The translations under genes were made by a program, and so were the position numbers. The notes under the pieces were generated by a model, which worked only from the letters and a program-made list of their open reading frames with translations, was not told the DNA's origin and searched no databases. This document shows, one piece after another, positions 1-8,106 of a stretch of 64,000 nucleotides of DNA (position 1 is the stretch's first letter; every line of letters begins with the position of its first letter). Source of the DNA: Sipunculus nudus (taxonomy: Eukaryota; Annelida; Sipuncula; Golfingiida; Sipunculidae); the NCBI GenBank assembly GCA_026874595.1, contig CM049318.1:14902241-14966240 (forward strand), written 5' to 3'.

Positions 1-237
1 CCGAACATCGTCAACATCCGAGAATGGTACTACAACTTCAAAGAAGGCAAACGGTTCCCCAGTAAAACTGGAGCAGCATTGTTTATCGACGTATGGGCTG
101 AAGTTGTGAAACATATTGATGATATTGTGAATCTGATTGCCTGTCAAGAAGAGCATGGCAATATTGAAGCCGCTGTGGCTTGCGGGAACCATCCTGAGTT
201 TATGTTTTCAGAGACTTTATCTGATGACGAATATTGA
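1..237 (+). CDS. PC4-like ssDNA-binding protein, C-terminal part (partial)
   Basis: The frame is open from the first base and stops at 235-237, so 78 residues are visible and the start lies outside the window. The pattern is V-N-I-R-E-W-Y-Y, then F-K-E-G-K-R-F-P-S-K-T-G, then F-I-D-V-W-A-E-V-V-K, then I-D-D-I. This resembles the PC4/p15 transcriptional-coactivator fold: a strand with I-R-E-Y-Y, a basic G-K-K-G-I loop, then a helix starting around a tryptophan. PC4-family proteins bind single-stranded DNA as dimers and act in transcription or replication. The tail is acidic (S-D-D-E-Y at the end). It precedes the virus-like block on the same strand with a 54-nt gap to the next possible ATG, which suggests it belongs to the same element. 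The family call rests on recognised motif order, not on a search. Confidence 0.6.
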   Translation, partial: PNIVNIREWYYNFKEGKRFPSKTGAALFIDVWAEVVKHIDDIVNLIACQEEHGNIEAAVACGNHPEFMFSETLSDDEY

Positions 238-320
238 CTTTGTGCTTGATCATCATTTGCATGTGTGTTTATGAAAAGAAAAAATAAAAAATGTTTGCTT
301 TGATATCCTGTCTTGTTTCC

Positions 321-328
321 TATATAAA
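321..328 (+). promoter_or_regulatory. TATA box of first large ORF
   Basis: TATATAAA lies 36 nt before the ATG at 357. It sits inside the longer open frame that begins at 291, so transcription from it could not include the ATG at 291. This decides the start in favour of 357. Confidence 0.55.
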
Positions 329-356
329 CGAACGGTGTGTGAGATGTGAATGGAAA

Positions 357-1619
357 ATGGCGTCCGACCCGTCTTTAATCCAAACCCAACCTTTTTACCT
401 GAACTTAAAAGCCCAAGGTCCTGTGTATGATTCCATTACTAAAGGCAATGTAATTAAATTTAAAATCGAACCGGAATTGATGTTGCATCCCCGGGCGGGT
501 GATTGGGAAGTGGCTCTAACCCGGTTCAGTCATCCAAGTGTCTGGTTCAATATCCATGAAAATGAATGTTGGGTAAAACTGACTCATAAAACCAAAACGG
601 ATGAATACTCTATTAAAGAATATGTCCCCGCAGGCTATTATCCCCGCTTATTCATGTACGGAAAAGAAACCGATAAAGATAATGAATTCAGTACAGCTAG
701 AGGGGTCGGATTATGGCAAGCTTTAGAAGATTGTTTTACGAAATTAAATGCCCAAAAAGATCAATTAAATTTAACCGGATCTGAACAAGAAAAAAGTGAT
801 AGCGGGACCAAATATATTAATCCTCAACTGGTTCGGTTATTTGATTCCGTATTTCCAGGAGGTGGGTCAAGGTCTTCCAAAGATAAAAAACAAAATATGC
901 GAATGGGAATTGCATTTCCCATAGATGAAACATCTGGCGATCATACGTATTCATTAGAAATGGATGTAAAATTAGCACATATGATGGGGTTCAGAGATAC
1001 CGTTTTAAAGAAACGGGCGGCTAAAAAATGTGATGAAGTTTTATTTGTTATGTCTAAAACAGAGGATATTAATGATTGGATAATAAAAAAGGGAGGTGAA
1101 TTAGAAACTTATAAAGAAAATAAAAATAGTGACGTTTATGTAACAGATAATAAAACTGTGAAATATAATTATCAAACCCATTACCCTTGTGTAAACCAAC
1201 TGGATATACGCCCCAATGAAATGGAATGTATTATTGAAATCCACACCGATTTTACTGAACCCGATACGTTTCATAATGCCCACCATCATGAAGGTGCAAC
1301 CCGTGTTTTAGCCACATTTCACGCTAGAGCTGAAGCCAATGCTAACCGCCCTGAAGACCAATGTTTTATTGAAAGTACTTTTAAATCAGCGGCTATCGGG
1401 TTCAATGTACCTTACAGCACTATTCGCCAATATCTATCATCCACCACTAATTACCATGCCACCTTTCATCAGTATCATAAATGCCGAGTCGGGTGGTATT
1501 CTGAACTGAAATTTCAATTCAAACATCCAAACGGTTATCCTGTCAATTTTATCCCGGGTGGGGATTTATTCATGCAATTGTATTTTAAACCTCGACGTAA
1601 ACGTAGGAGGGGTATATAA
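357..1619 (+). CDS. Virus-like structural-type protein A (paralogue 1)
   Basis: Intact 420-aa frame without introns. The frame is open from an ATG at 291, but the TATA box at 321-328 favours the ATG at 357, giving an N-terminus M-A-S-D-P. It is paralogous to the next gene. Shared landmarks in order are: an early L-H-P..G-x-W-E-V-x-L-T motif followed by a W-[FY]-x-[IV]-H-E-x-E-C motif, a central Tyr-rich E-P-G-Y-Y-P-R-like segment, then H-[AT]-R-x-E-A-N-A-N-R-P-E-D with I-E-S-T, and a C-terminal F-Q-F-K-H-P-x-G with F-I-P-G-G and L-x-F-K-P. The C-terminus is strongly basic (R-R-K-R-R-R). I recall similar 'WEV' proteins in Maverick/Polinton-like elements of marine invertebrates, where they look like virion proteins. 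This is memory and not proof, and the function is unassigned. The stop codon lies inside the next gene's TATA box. Confidence 0.6.
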   Translation: MASDPSLIQTQPFYLNLKAQGPVYDSITKGNVIKFKIEPELMLHPRAGDWEVALTRFSHPSVWFNIHENECWVKLTHKTKTDEYSIKEYVPAGYYPRLFMYGKETDKDNEFSTARGVGLWQALEDCFTKLNAQKDQLNLTGSEQEKSDSGTKYINPQLVRLFDSVFPGGGSRSSKDKKQNMRMGIAFPIDETSGDHTYSLEMDVKLAHMMGFRDTVLKKRAAKKCDEVLFVMSKTEDINDWIIKKGGELETYKENKNSDVYVTDNKTVKYNYQTHYPCVNQLDIRPNEMECIIEIHTDFTEPDTFHNAHHHEGATRVLATFHARAEANANRPEDQCFIESTFKSAAIGFNVPYSTIRQYLSSTTNYHATFHQYHKCRVGWYSELKFQFKHPNGYPVNFIPGGDLFMQLYFKPRRKRRRGI

Positions 1620-1620
1620 A
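1613..1620 (+). promoter_or_regulatory. TATA box overlapping a stop codon
   Basis: TATATAAA is 43 nt before the ATG at 1656. Its bases 1617-1619 are the TAA stop of the upstream gene, so the two genes share these bases. Confidence 0.55.
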
Positions 1621-1655
1621 ACCCCTCGTCCGTTCTGTTTGAAAGGGAGTTGAAC

Positions 1656-2930
1656 ATGGATCCCCCGACCTCGTACCGTACCAGTGATTTTTTTATTTCC
1701 ATTGAGAAAATCATTGAAAATGAATCTGCATTAAACGGTCAAGTTAAAGTGAATTTATCCCCCCAACTTTTCTTGCATCCTCATTATGGCCCGTGGGAAG
1801 TGAGTTTAACCCAATTAACATTCCCATCCGCTTGGTATACCGTTCATGAAAAGGAATGTTTTTTACGTCTGGTTCATACTAAAATTCATAAAACCACTAA
1901 AGAAACCACTACCTATTCCGCACAAACCTATTTAGAACCAGGATATTATCCCCGTCATTTTATTTTTCGAAAATGGCAAAATAGGGCCGGTGGAAGAAAA
2001 CAATTAGATCGTATGGTCTATGTAGGATCTTTAAAAGCTCTAAAAAATATAATAGAGGAATTAAATCAATTAAAAACAGAATTACATTTAGAAGGATCCC
2101 AACATGAAAATAATGAAGTAGGAATTGTACGTTTAGTCCAACGTGTTTTGGCTGGAACTACAGACAAAAACGATAAGAGTGGAGAAAATGTTAGTTATGG
2201 ACTGGCTTTCCCAGGAATACACGATACATCCTGTAAGTCAGTTGTCTCTGGTACGGATAATAATACTTATGACCATCATTTCAAATTAGAAATGCATCCC
2301 AAGCTCCGACACATGTTTGGATTTAATCGGGATTTATATGAATATGAAATTGAAGAACCCATTATAGGTTCCACATATGTCGTAAATAAAAACAAATGGA
2401 ATGTCATGGATTTAAATTGGGAACGGGTTTTACATTCGCATTTGAGAATAAAAAATGACAAGAAAAATACAGACAAAGCCTGTTTTCAGGTACATTACCC
2501 TCGGGTCGCTCAAAATCAAATCCGTATCAATGAAATTGAATCCATCCTGGAAGTGCATACGGATTTTACACGCCCTGATACGTTCCGAGAAATTAAAGAT
2601 TTTAATCCTAAAAAAGATGAAGGGCCTGAACGGGTCTTGGCCACAATACACGCCCGGCCCGAAGCCAATGCGAACCGCCCTGAAGACGCCTGTTTAATTG
2701 AAAGTACGTATAAAAACCCAGTGCTCTCATTTCGAAAACCTTACAGCCGCATCCGTGAATTATTTTCTTCCACCTACCATCACCCCTTAACCACTACTAA
2801 TTATCATGAATGTCTAAGCGGGTGGTACTCTGATATGACCTTTCAATTCAAACATCCGTCAGGCCATAACGCTATTTTTATCCCCGGAGGTAAAATATTT
2901 ATGCAATTGCACTTTAAACCATGTAATTGA
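1656..2930 (+). CDS. Virus-like structural-type protein B (paralogue 2)
   Basis: Intact 424-aa frame without introns, starting at the first ATG (M-D-P-P-T) after the TATA box. It is clearly homologous to the preceding gene along its whole length and has the same order of landmarks: L-H-P-H-Y-G-P-W-E-V-S-L-T, W-Y-T-V-H-E-K-E-C, E-P-G-Y-Y-P-R-H-F, A-R-P-E-A-N-A-N-R-P-E-D, F-Q-F-K-H-P-S-G and F-I-P-G-G-K. It lacks the basic tail of paralogue 1 and ends at F-K-P-C-N. Tandem duplicated, diverged but intact copies suggest two subunits of one structure or two related virion proteins. There is no signal peptide or membrane segment. The function is inferred from context only. Confidence 0.6.
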   Translation: MDPPTSYRTSDFFISIEKIIENESALNGQVKVNLSPQLFLHPHYGPWEVSLTQLTFPSAWYTVHEKECFLRLVHTKIHKTTKETTTYSAQTYLEPGYYPRHFIFRKWQNRAGGRKQLDRMVYVGSLKALKNIIEELNQLKTELHLEGSQHENNEVGIVRLVQRVLAGTTDKNDKSGENVSYGLAFPGIHDTSCKSVVSGTDNNTYDHHFKLEMHPKLRHMFGFNRDLYEYEIEEPIIGSTYVVNKNKWNVMDLNWERVLHSHLRIKNDKKNTDKACFQVHYPRVAQNQIRINEIESILEVHTDFTRPDTFREIKDFNPKKDEGPERVLATIHARPEANANRPEDACLIESTYKNPVLSFRKPYSRIRELFSSTYHHPLTTTNYHECLSGWYSDMTFQFKHPSGHNAIFIPGGKIFMQLHFKPCN

Positions 2931-3102
2931 TGATTTTTTTTCAAACAGTTCCGGTTCCCCTCCCCGTACTTCCGTTGCCTATGATCCTTGCATAACACTG
3001 CCGGAACCCCATGAAATTTTTTTAAACCCTTCCGGTCTACTTTGTACCGGTCCCCCACGGCAGTCGGGTATATAAACCGGGTCCCGCATCCTCACAGAAA
3101 CC
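2931..3102 (+). promoter_or_regulatory. Intergenic promoter with TATA box
   Basis: This 172-nt gap opens with a T run just after the stop codon and then holds several CCGG/CCGGT words. TATATAAA at 3069-3076 is 34 nt before the ATG at 3103, so the predicted 5' leader would be only a few nucleotides long. Confidence 0.5.
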
Positions 3103-3654
3103 ATGGCATATAGTTGTCACCAGCTTGGTCTGCCTGGGCACTGGGGATCTCGTCAACGTCCTTGCAAGCATTGTAAAACACATTTAGCCAAGTATCCTGA
3201 AAACGATTACAGTTTTTCTGCTTGGTACGGACACTCGTTCAACTGTCCACGAGGTGGGTGTAATTCCAAGCTGTTCTCTCTACTGTGTGACGTGTCAGAA
3301 TTTCATGATGATCATTTCCGCTGCCGCAGAGATGAGTCTTTAGAAGATTTAATCTGGGCCTACCGCACTTCCGTGCTAGAATTCAGTGACTGTGACGTGT
3401 TTTACGAAAGGAATTTTCATTACGTTCCCAAAGTGCCTGCAGATAAAAAGAAACGGATCTTTGAAACCCGTAGTACTCCCATCCATGTGACACCGGCTGA
3501 TACATTGAATTATCCCAGTATATACCAACATAAAATCTGGGAAGATAAATTCCAAGTGACAAATATCCACGCCCGAAATCGTGAAGTCGGCTTCAGTAAA
3601 ACACCGGAAAGTTGTCACGTGAAACCCATGACATTGACTTTAGTGATGCAATGA
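3103..3654 (+). CDS. Cys/His-rich protein, possible zinc ribbon
   Basis: 183-aa frame starting at an ATG in a good context (A at -3, G at +4), directly after a TATA box. The N-terminal third has a C-x2-C pair (residues 21 and 24, followed by H27) and a C-x4-C pair (48 and 53), which could bind zinc. The rest is rich in Tyr, Phe and charged residues. No family is recognised. Its stop codon overlaps the ATG of the next frame as ATGA (3651-3654). The last 17 or so residues look less protein-like than the same bases read in the next frame. The two frames may therefore once have been, or still be, one product through a -1 shift somewhere in 3600-3654. Confidence 0.5.
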   Translation: MAYSCHQLGLPGHWGSRQRPCKHCKTHLAKYPENDYSFSAWYGHSFNCPRGGCNSKLFSLLCDVSEFHDDHFRCRRDESLEDLIWAYRTSVLEFSDCDVFYERNFHYVPKVPADKKKRIFETRSTPIHVTPADTLNYPSIYQHKIWEDKFQVTNIHARNREVGFSKTPESCHVKPMTLTLVMQ

Positions 3655-4112
3655 AAAAATACGAAAGCCGGTACCGCCTCCTGGATAAACATTGCTGTGC
3701 TAAAAAATGCCGGGTCTACATGATGCACGCCTACATGGGCCAAGTGAAAGACGCCGCTAACGAACAAGATAAACAACAAGGAAAACACATTCACCGCCAT
3801 ATCTTTCATTTTCCAAGTTGGACTGTAAAAAAATTCTGCCCTACGGAATATCACTTGTGTTCTCGGAAAAGTGAAGATAATTTTTGCGGGGTGGTCACAG
3901 ACTATATTACGCTCGAGAAAACACCGTTCAAGAAATATCTGATCGGGCACGTGATTCGCAATCATTTACGTCTGGCTAACGTTTACACTTACCAAGGTCA
4001 CATCAACGAAAATAAAACTGTGGAGATAATTAAACACCTGGCAGCACGTACATTGGGCCCTGATCTTACTGTTACCAAGGGAACTATCACTTCCGGTAAA
4101 AAAGTGGTATAA
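3651..4112 (+). CDS. Cys/His-rich basic protein overlapping its neighbour
   Basis: 153 aa from the ATG that overlaps the upstream stop (ATGA). The frame is already open from 3600, in the -1 register relative to the upstream gene. The N-terminus has a K-H-C-C-A-K-K-C cluster and, around residue 45-55, a run of histidines (H-I-H-R-H-I-F-H-F), followed by further Cys residues. This suggests metal binding. No family is recognised. No TATA box precedes this frame, unlike the other genes of the block, which fits translation coupled to the upstream gene or a shared origin with it. The TAA stop (4110-4112) lies inside the TATA box of the next gene. Confidence 0.45.
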   Translation: MKKYESRYRLLDKHCCAKKCRVYMMHAYMGQVKDAANEQDKQQGKHIHRHIFHFPSWTVKKFCPTEYHLCSRKSEDNFCGVVTDYITLEKTPFKKYLIGHVIRNHLRLANVYTYQGHINENKTVEIIKHLAARTLGPDLTVTKGTITSGKKVV

Positions 4113-4115
4113 AAG
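4108..4115 (+). promoter_or_regulatory. TATA box overlapping a stop codon
   Basis: TATAAAAG, whose bases 4110-4112 are the TAA stop of the upstream frame. This repeats the arrangement seen at 1613-1620. It is 12 nt before one ATG (4120) and 57 nt before the next in-frame ATG (4165), so the later one is the more likely start. Confidence 0.5.
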
Positions 4116-4164
4116 CAGAATGCGAACTGTGTATTTTTCACTTCTTCCCCGACCGGAGAATTGG

Positions 4165-4593
4165 ATGTCCACAAATTTGATGGAAATAATGCTGCCGCCC
4201 GGAACTGTGCCTGCCACCATCCCGTTTCCACAAACACAACTGGAAGAAGGGGAGTTACCCCGTCCCGATCACGGAATGGGGGCCGCAGAACAAGAACCCG
4301 CACCAGATGTGGTAGAAATGGCAAACAACATCAACGAATTCCTCGCTAGCCTGGGGCCGCCACCCATCACAGAGCAAACGGGGCCCACCCCACCAACACC
4401 CCCAGAAAAAAAGAAAAAACGTAAACGTCCTGTTCCCGAGAAGAAACAACCATCAAACGGATCAAACGCCAGCAAGTTGTTCCTGATGATGATGAAGATG
4501 CCAGAAAGAAAGAAGAAAAGAAAATCATCAGCAAACTTGAACTTTATTTCAATAAGATTGAAACAAACATCAGTCTTATCAAGGAACTTTTAG
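4165..4593 (+). CDS. Pro/Lys-rich protein with frameshifted tail
   Basis: 142 aa if started at 4165 (157 aa from 4120). The middle is acidic and Pro-rich, then comes P-P-T-P-P-E-K-K-K-K-R-K-R, a basic stretch that could be a nuclear localisation or DNA-binding signal. After about 4480 the frame reads through Met/Lys/Ser-rich sequence that looks out of frame. The same bases read in the -1 register give an acidic D-D-D-E-D run and then an amphipathic helix ending at TAA 4617-4619. The -1 register is closed by a TAA at 4422-4424, so any switch must lie in 4425-4484. No function is recognised. Confidence 0.4.
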   Translation: MSTNLMEIMLPPGTVPATIPFPQTQLEEGELPRPDHGMGAAEQEPAPDVVEMANNINEFLASLGPPPITEQTGPTPPTPPEKKKKRKRPVPEKKQPSNGSNASKLFLMMMKMPERKKKRKSSANLNFISIRLKQTSVLSRNF

Positions 4594-4619
4594 TTAAGCT
4601 GCAAACCTATAAACATTAA
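4425..4619 (+). other. Alternative -1 reading frame: probable true C-terminal helix
   Basis: This segment is open in the -1 register relative to the Pro/Lys-rich ORF. Its second half reads as a D-D-D-E-D acidic patch, a K/E-rich stretch and a regular hydrophobic heptad-like helix (I-I-S-K-L-E-L, I-E-T-N-I-S-L-I-K-E-L-L-V-K-L). Either an indel has broken the gene, or a frameshift product is made. An ATTAAA-type poly(A) signal lies at about 4642. Confidence 0.35.
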
Positions 4620-4830
4620 GCGTTTCATATGTTTGTATTGAATTAAAGTTTTGTATTTGGATTATACCATGCCTTTTTTTCTTTCTTTTATGACGTGTGG
4701 GATATGTATAGGTGCGTGTATGTTTGAAAGGAACCCAACCCTCCCGCCAACTCCACTAAAGTTAAACACCACCCGGTCAACCGCCAGGGGGGCCCCCTCC
4801 CACCCCTCCCACCCAGTCCGCATTCCTCCC
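4620..4830. other. Spacer between last virus-like ORF and tandem repeat
   Basis: An A/T-rich start with an ATTAAA is followed by a C-rich stretch (about 4738-4830). An open frame at 4651-4836 exists but has no coding character. Confidence 0.5.
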
Positions 4831-5130
4831 AATTAATTAATGACTTTTTGGTACTTATTAATGACTGTACTAAGGATGGTACTTATTAATGGTTTTGGTA
4901 CTTATCAATGACTTTTTGGTACTTATTAATGACTCTACTAAGGATGGTACTTATTAATGGTTTTGGTACTTATCAATGACTTTTTGGTACTTATTAATGA
5001 CTGTACTAAGGATGGTACTTATTAATGGTTTTGGTACTTATCAATGACTTTTTGGTACTTATTAATGACCAAAAATGGGACTTATTAATGGTTTTGGTAC
5101 TTATCAATGACTTTTTGGTACTTAATATAT
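4831..5130. repeat. Nested 68-bp tandem repeat
   Basis: Four copies start at 4842, 4910, 4978 and 5046 (the last 63 bp), plus a partial copy at 5109. Each 68-bp unit is made of three sub-units of 21, 28 and 19 bp that all end in a GGTACTTATTAAT or GGTACTTATCAAT core. The array follows the last virus-like gene by about 210 bp and may mark the end of that element. Confidence 0.85.
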
Positions 5131-5574
5131 ATAGCACTACTGTCTAACCAGCCCATAATTAATGCCTACAGAGCCGTGTATTCACAACAAGCCACCGTAT
5201 CGACTAATGATCTATAATTAGGAACTGGGAAGTTTATTAAGGAAAACCCTACACGTGTTCAGAAAAAAAAGGATGACGAAACGTCTATATTTGTGGAAGC
5301 AAAGTGCAGTTAACCGTGACGGCCCATGGGTTATTGGTTCAGTTCGGGTTACAGTCATGAGAAACAAACCATGCAGAGCTATTCTTTCATAAAGAAGAAT
5401 GCTCTAGCTCAAGTAAAGTCCGGGATTGCCTCCCTATACGAACATTTAACCAACCATGTCACCTTAGCGAGTGAAGTTTTCATAGCTATCACTATTCCTA
5501 TATAAACGTGATACAAGGAAGGATACAGGATCTTTTTGTGGGAGGTATCCGCCTCCACTTTTTAATACTAGATT
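5131..5574. other. No gene seen
   Basis: Unique-looking AT-rich sequence. TATATAAACG occurs at 5499-5508 with the same flanking TTCC as the box at 321, but no open frame follows it. Confidence 0.5.
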
Positions 5575-5940
5575 AACCCTAAATTTATATGCACATCTGC
5601 AGAATTCCATTCCAATTTTGGACGACGTGACAGGGCAGTATCACACGCTTCTTGTCATTTTATATCCTGTTTTTAATCAGGCCCGGTGACTACTGCACCT
5701 ACGGGCCCTGGTTGTGTAATCTCCCCATTGCTTGGTTGTACCACCGAGGAACCCCCGAAAGGCGCACTCGTTTGTGAGTGAAACATGACTGTTGGCCACA
5801 GTCTCCCCATGAAACCTGTAGAGCTCTCACTCTGTATAGGGGCCGTCCATGAATAATCTCACCGCCTAGGCTGAGATTTGAAGTCACGATCTCCCGGCTT
5901 TGAGTCCTGTGCTCTACTCATGAGCCACAGAAGCCGGGAT
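5575..5940 (-). mobile_element. tRNA-derived SINE
   Basis: Read on the minus strand from about 5940, the head resembles a tRNA: a G-T-G-G-C-T-C-A-T-G-A-G-T-A-G A-box-like segment, then a G-A-C-T-T-C-A-A-A-T-C-T-C B-box-like segment about 50 nt later. The body and 3' part (5575-5790) recur as a second, 5'-truncated copy at 13505-13735, which shows a dispersed element. Confidence 0.6.
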
Positions 5941-7450
5941 TTGAAAAAAAAGATGATGGCGCTCATAATCTCGGCATAGGTCGGCTGATTGACAAGTGAG
6001 CCGTGACTGTTATAGCTGACCTATTTCATAACTCTCGCACAGAGGTAACGGGAAGAAAACTATATAAGACGGTGCTGTTCGGTATTAAACTTATGATGTT
6101 ACTATGTCCAAGACTTTGTAGGTCGAACAAGAACCAAGAGGCACAAATAGTCCCATAACTTGTGTTTAACTTGAAAAATATGGCATGAATGATACCTAAA
6201 CATCCCCAAACCTTGGCAGGAACCCCGTTTAATTTTATAATACTTGCAGAATACAAATTGGATTTTAAAAATGAAAATGCAAGATTGGCTATTTAGTATT
6301 CCGATAACCTTGTTTTAACAGGGATTAATACCTAATGTGTAAACTGGAAAAATTTAAACAAGAGATACCAAGGAAAAATGGATGGCTCTCATGGTTGTGG
6401 ATAAGAAAAATGCCTGCAGCATTTTATGTTAACAGCTCCTGCTATTGCTGGGTATTTAGAACTAGATTTAACACCATGTATGCAAACACCTGAAATCATA
6501 AAATTTTGTGATTGGTAAGAAGGCATGAATAAGGCATTTAATAAAAAAAATCTTTCAAGTCACACACATTTAATTTCCCTTGATAGAGTTGACCGTGACA
6601 GGAAAGCTAAAATTCAAACATTTTCTTACAATTTGAGGAATAAGCATAAAATATACCATTTCCCCTCACAGAGAGTAAGCTACCAGACGGGGTGCCATCT
6701 TCAGGCAAAACTCTTAGTGCAATGATAAAAAATATCTAAAATTTGGTAATGATTGATTAAGTGGTTCATGATATAAAAGGTAGCAAAAAATAATTCTAAT
6801 CAATAGAGTATTCATTGAATACCCCTAGATCCCAGAAATCCTTGCAAACGGTAGGATGGATAAAATGTTCTCATATACAGATGTATCTAAAGGAAAACAA
6901 GAGTTGGCGCCACTTGCAGGTTTTAATCACATGCAAGGCATGAAATCAATATATCTGAAACGTTCGGTAATGATTAGTGAAGTGGTTCATGAGATAAAAA
7001 GTAAAAGATTTTGCACCATATATGCAAACATGTGATATAAAAAAATCGAGATCATCAAAATTCTAAGGCCTGTGGAAACATCAGTCTGAAAATAAAACTA
7101 ATAACTTCAGTATTCATTGATTTTCCCTGGCTTATTTCCTGACTTATCTCTAGGAATGTTGAGGAGACCCTTTGGGACTGCAGAAAGTCGCTTAACAGAG
7201 GTGGTGCCTCGTGCATGTTATACTCATTTGAGGATGACTGTAGAATTTGGTTGAGAAAGCAGCAGCGATTTTAAAGATATTTGGTAAAAGAATAGAGCTG
7301 GATGAAAACGGACGTACAGATGGACAGACGTGGGCCATTATAGTAGTCCTGCCCCTATACGGCGGGGACTATAAAGAGAGGCGCTAAATCCCCTCTAAAT
7401 CCGCGATATACTTTAGCCATGTAAAATGAGTGTATACAGACAAAGCAAAT
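5941..7450. other. No gene seen; old interspersed repeats
   Basis: AT-rich sequence with two related segments (about 6742 and 6967) sharing G-G-T-A-A-T-G-A-T-T and A-A-G-T-G-G-T-T-C-A-T-G-A. Near 7305-7330 there is a GGACAGAC-type tail, as also seen at the end of the satellite near 59.3 kb. Frames here look non-coding. Confidence 0.4.
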
Positions 7451-7850
7451 TTATATCAATTACAGATGTATGTGAATTACAGATGTTTTTGAAATACAGG
7501 TGTATTTGAATGTAAATGAATTACACGTGCTGAAAATCTTTATTTCGGAGCCAAAAATGGGATCAGTCTAGGCCGAAGGTATCTATGGATTATCTGAAAA
7601 ATCGTTAACAAATTGAGCACATTTATATGAATTACAGATTAATGTGAATTGCAGGTGTATATGAATTCCAAGTGTATATGAGGTACAGGTGTATATGAAT
7701 TACCACTATATATGAATTACAGGTGTATATAAATAAGAGTTGTTTATGAAGTACAGGTGTGTATGAATTACATTAAATATGTATATGAATTACAGGTGTA
7801 TATATGAATTACAGGAGCATGTGTAGTAATATATGTGTATGAATTACAGG
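7451..7850 (+). repeat. GAATTACAGGTGTA minisatellite
   Basis: Degenerate repeats of about 17-25 bp built on TATGAATTACAGGTGTA run up to the lectin exon. They are interrupted by a truncated copy of that exon's 5' part (7540-7612). Each unit contains TTACAG|GTG, and the last one supplies the exon's AG. Confidence 0.7.
7540..7612 (+). pseudogene. Truncated duplicate of lectin exon 5' end
   Basis: Matches the first 70 or so bases of the lectin exon at 7850 (L-Y-F-G-A-K-N-G-I and R-Y-L-W-I in the same frame), then reaches a TGA and loses similarity. It is a decayed partial duplication. Confidence 0.6.
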
Positions 7851-8106
7851 TGATAAAAATCTTTATTTCGGAGCCACAAATGGGATATTCCCAAGCCGAG
7901 AGTATCTATGGATTTCTGGAAAACCGTTTACATTTTCAAACTGGTATCCTGGGCTCCCGAAGAACACGACCGATATTAATTGTATTTATGGACTTCGCAG
8001 TGACAATTACCGCTGGGTTGGGAGCACCTGTTACGGGAATTATGCCAATGCCATGTGTGAAAAGACTCTCCACGAATCGTACATCTGTAGAAAATTGGAG
8101 CCATAG
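7850..8106 (+). CDS. C-type lectin-like domain, terminal exon
   Basis: After an AG at 7848-7849 the frame (two leading bases, phase 1) encodes 84 residues to TAG 8104-8106. The pattern is typical of the second half of a C-type lectin domain: Y-L-W-I-S-G, F-S-N-W-Y-P-G-L-P-K-N, I-N-C, a Y-R-W-V-G-S-T-C strand, and A-N-A-M-C-E-K before Y-I-C-R. Such domains bind sugars or other ligands outside the cell, often with Ca2+. The usual W-N-D triplet before the Cys is replaced by R-W-V-G-S-T, so Ca2+-dependent sugar binding is doubtful. No upstream exon with the first half of the domain was found, so the exon may be orphaned or its partner may be distant. Confidence 0.6.

Noticed and set aside
291-356. 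Upstream ATG start of the first 420-aa gene
   Set aside because: The TATA box at 321-328 lies inside this extension, and the paralogue has no matching N-terminal segment.
4651-4836. 61-aa open frame after the virus-like block
   Set aside because: C-rich low-complexity tail, no TATA box and no resemblance to the other genes.
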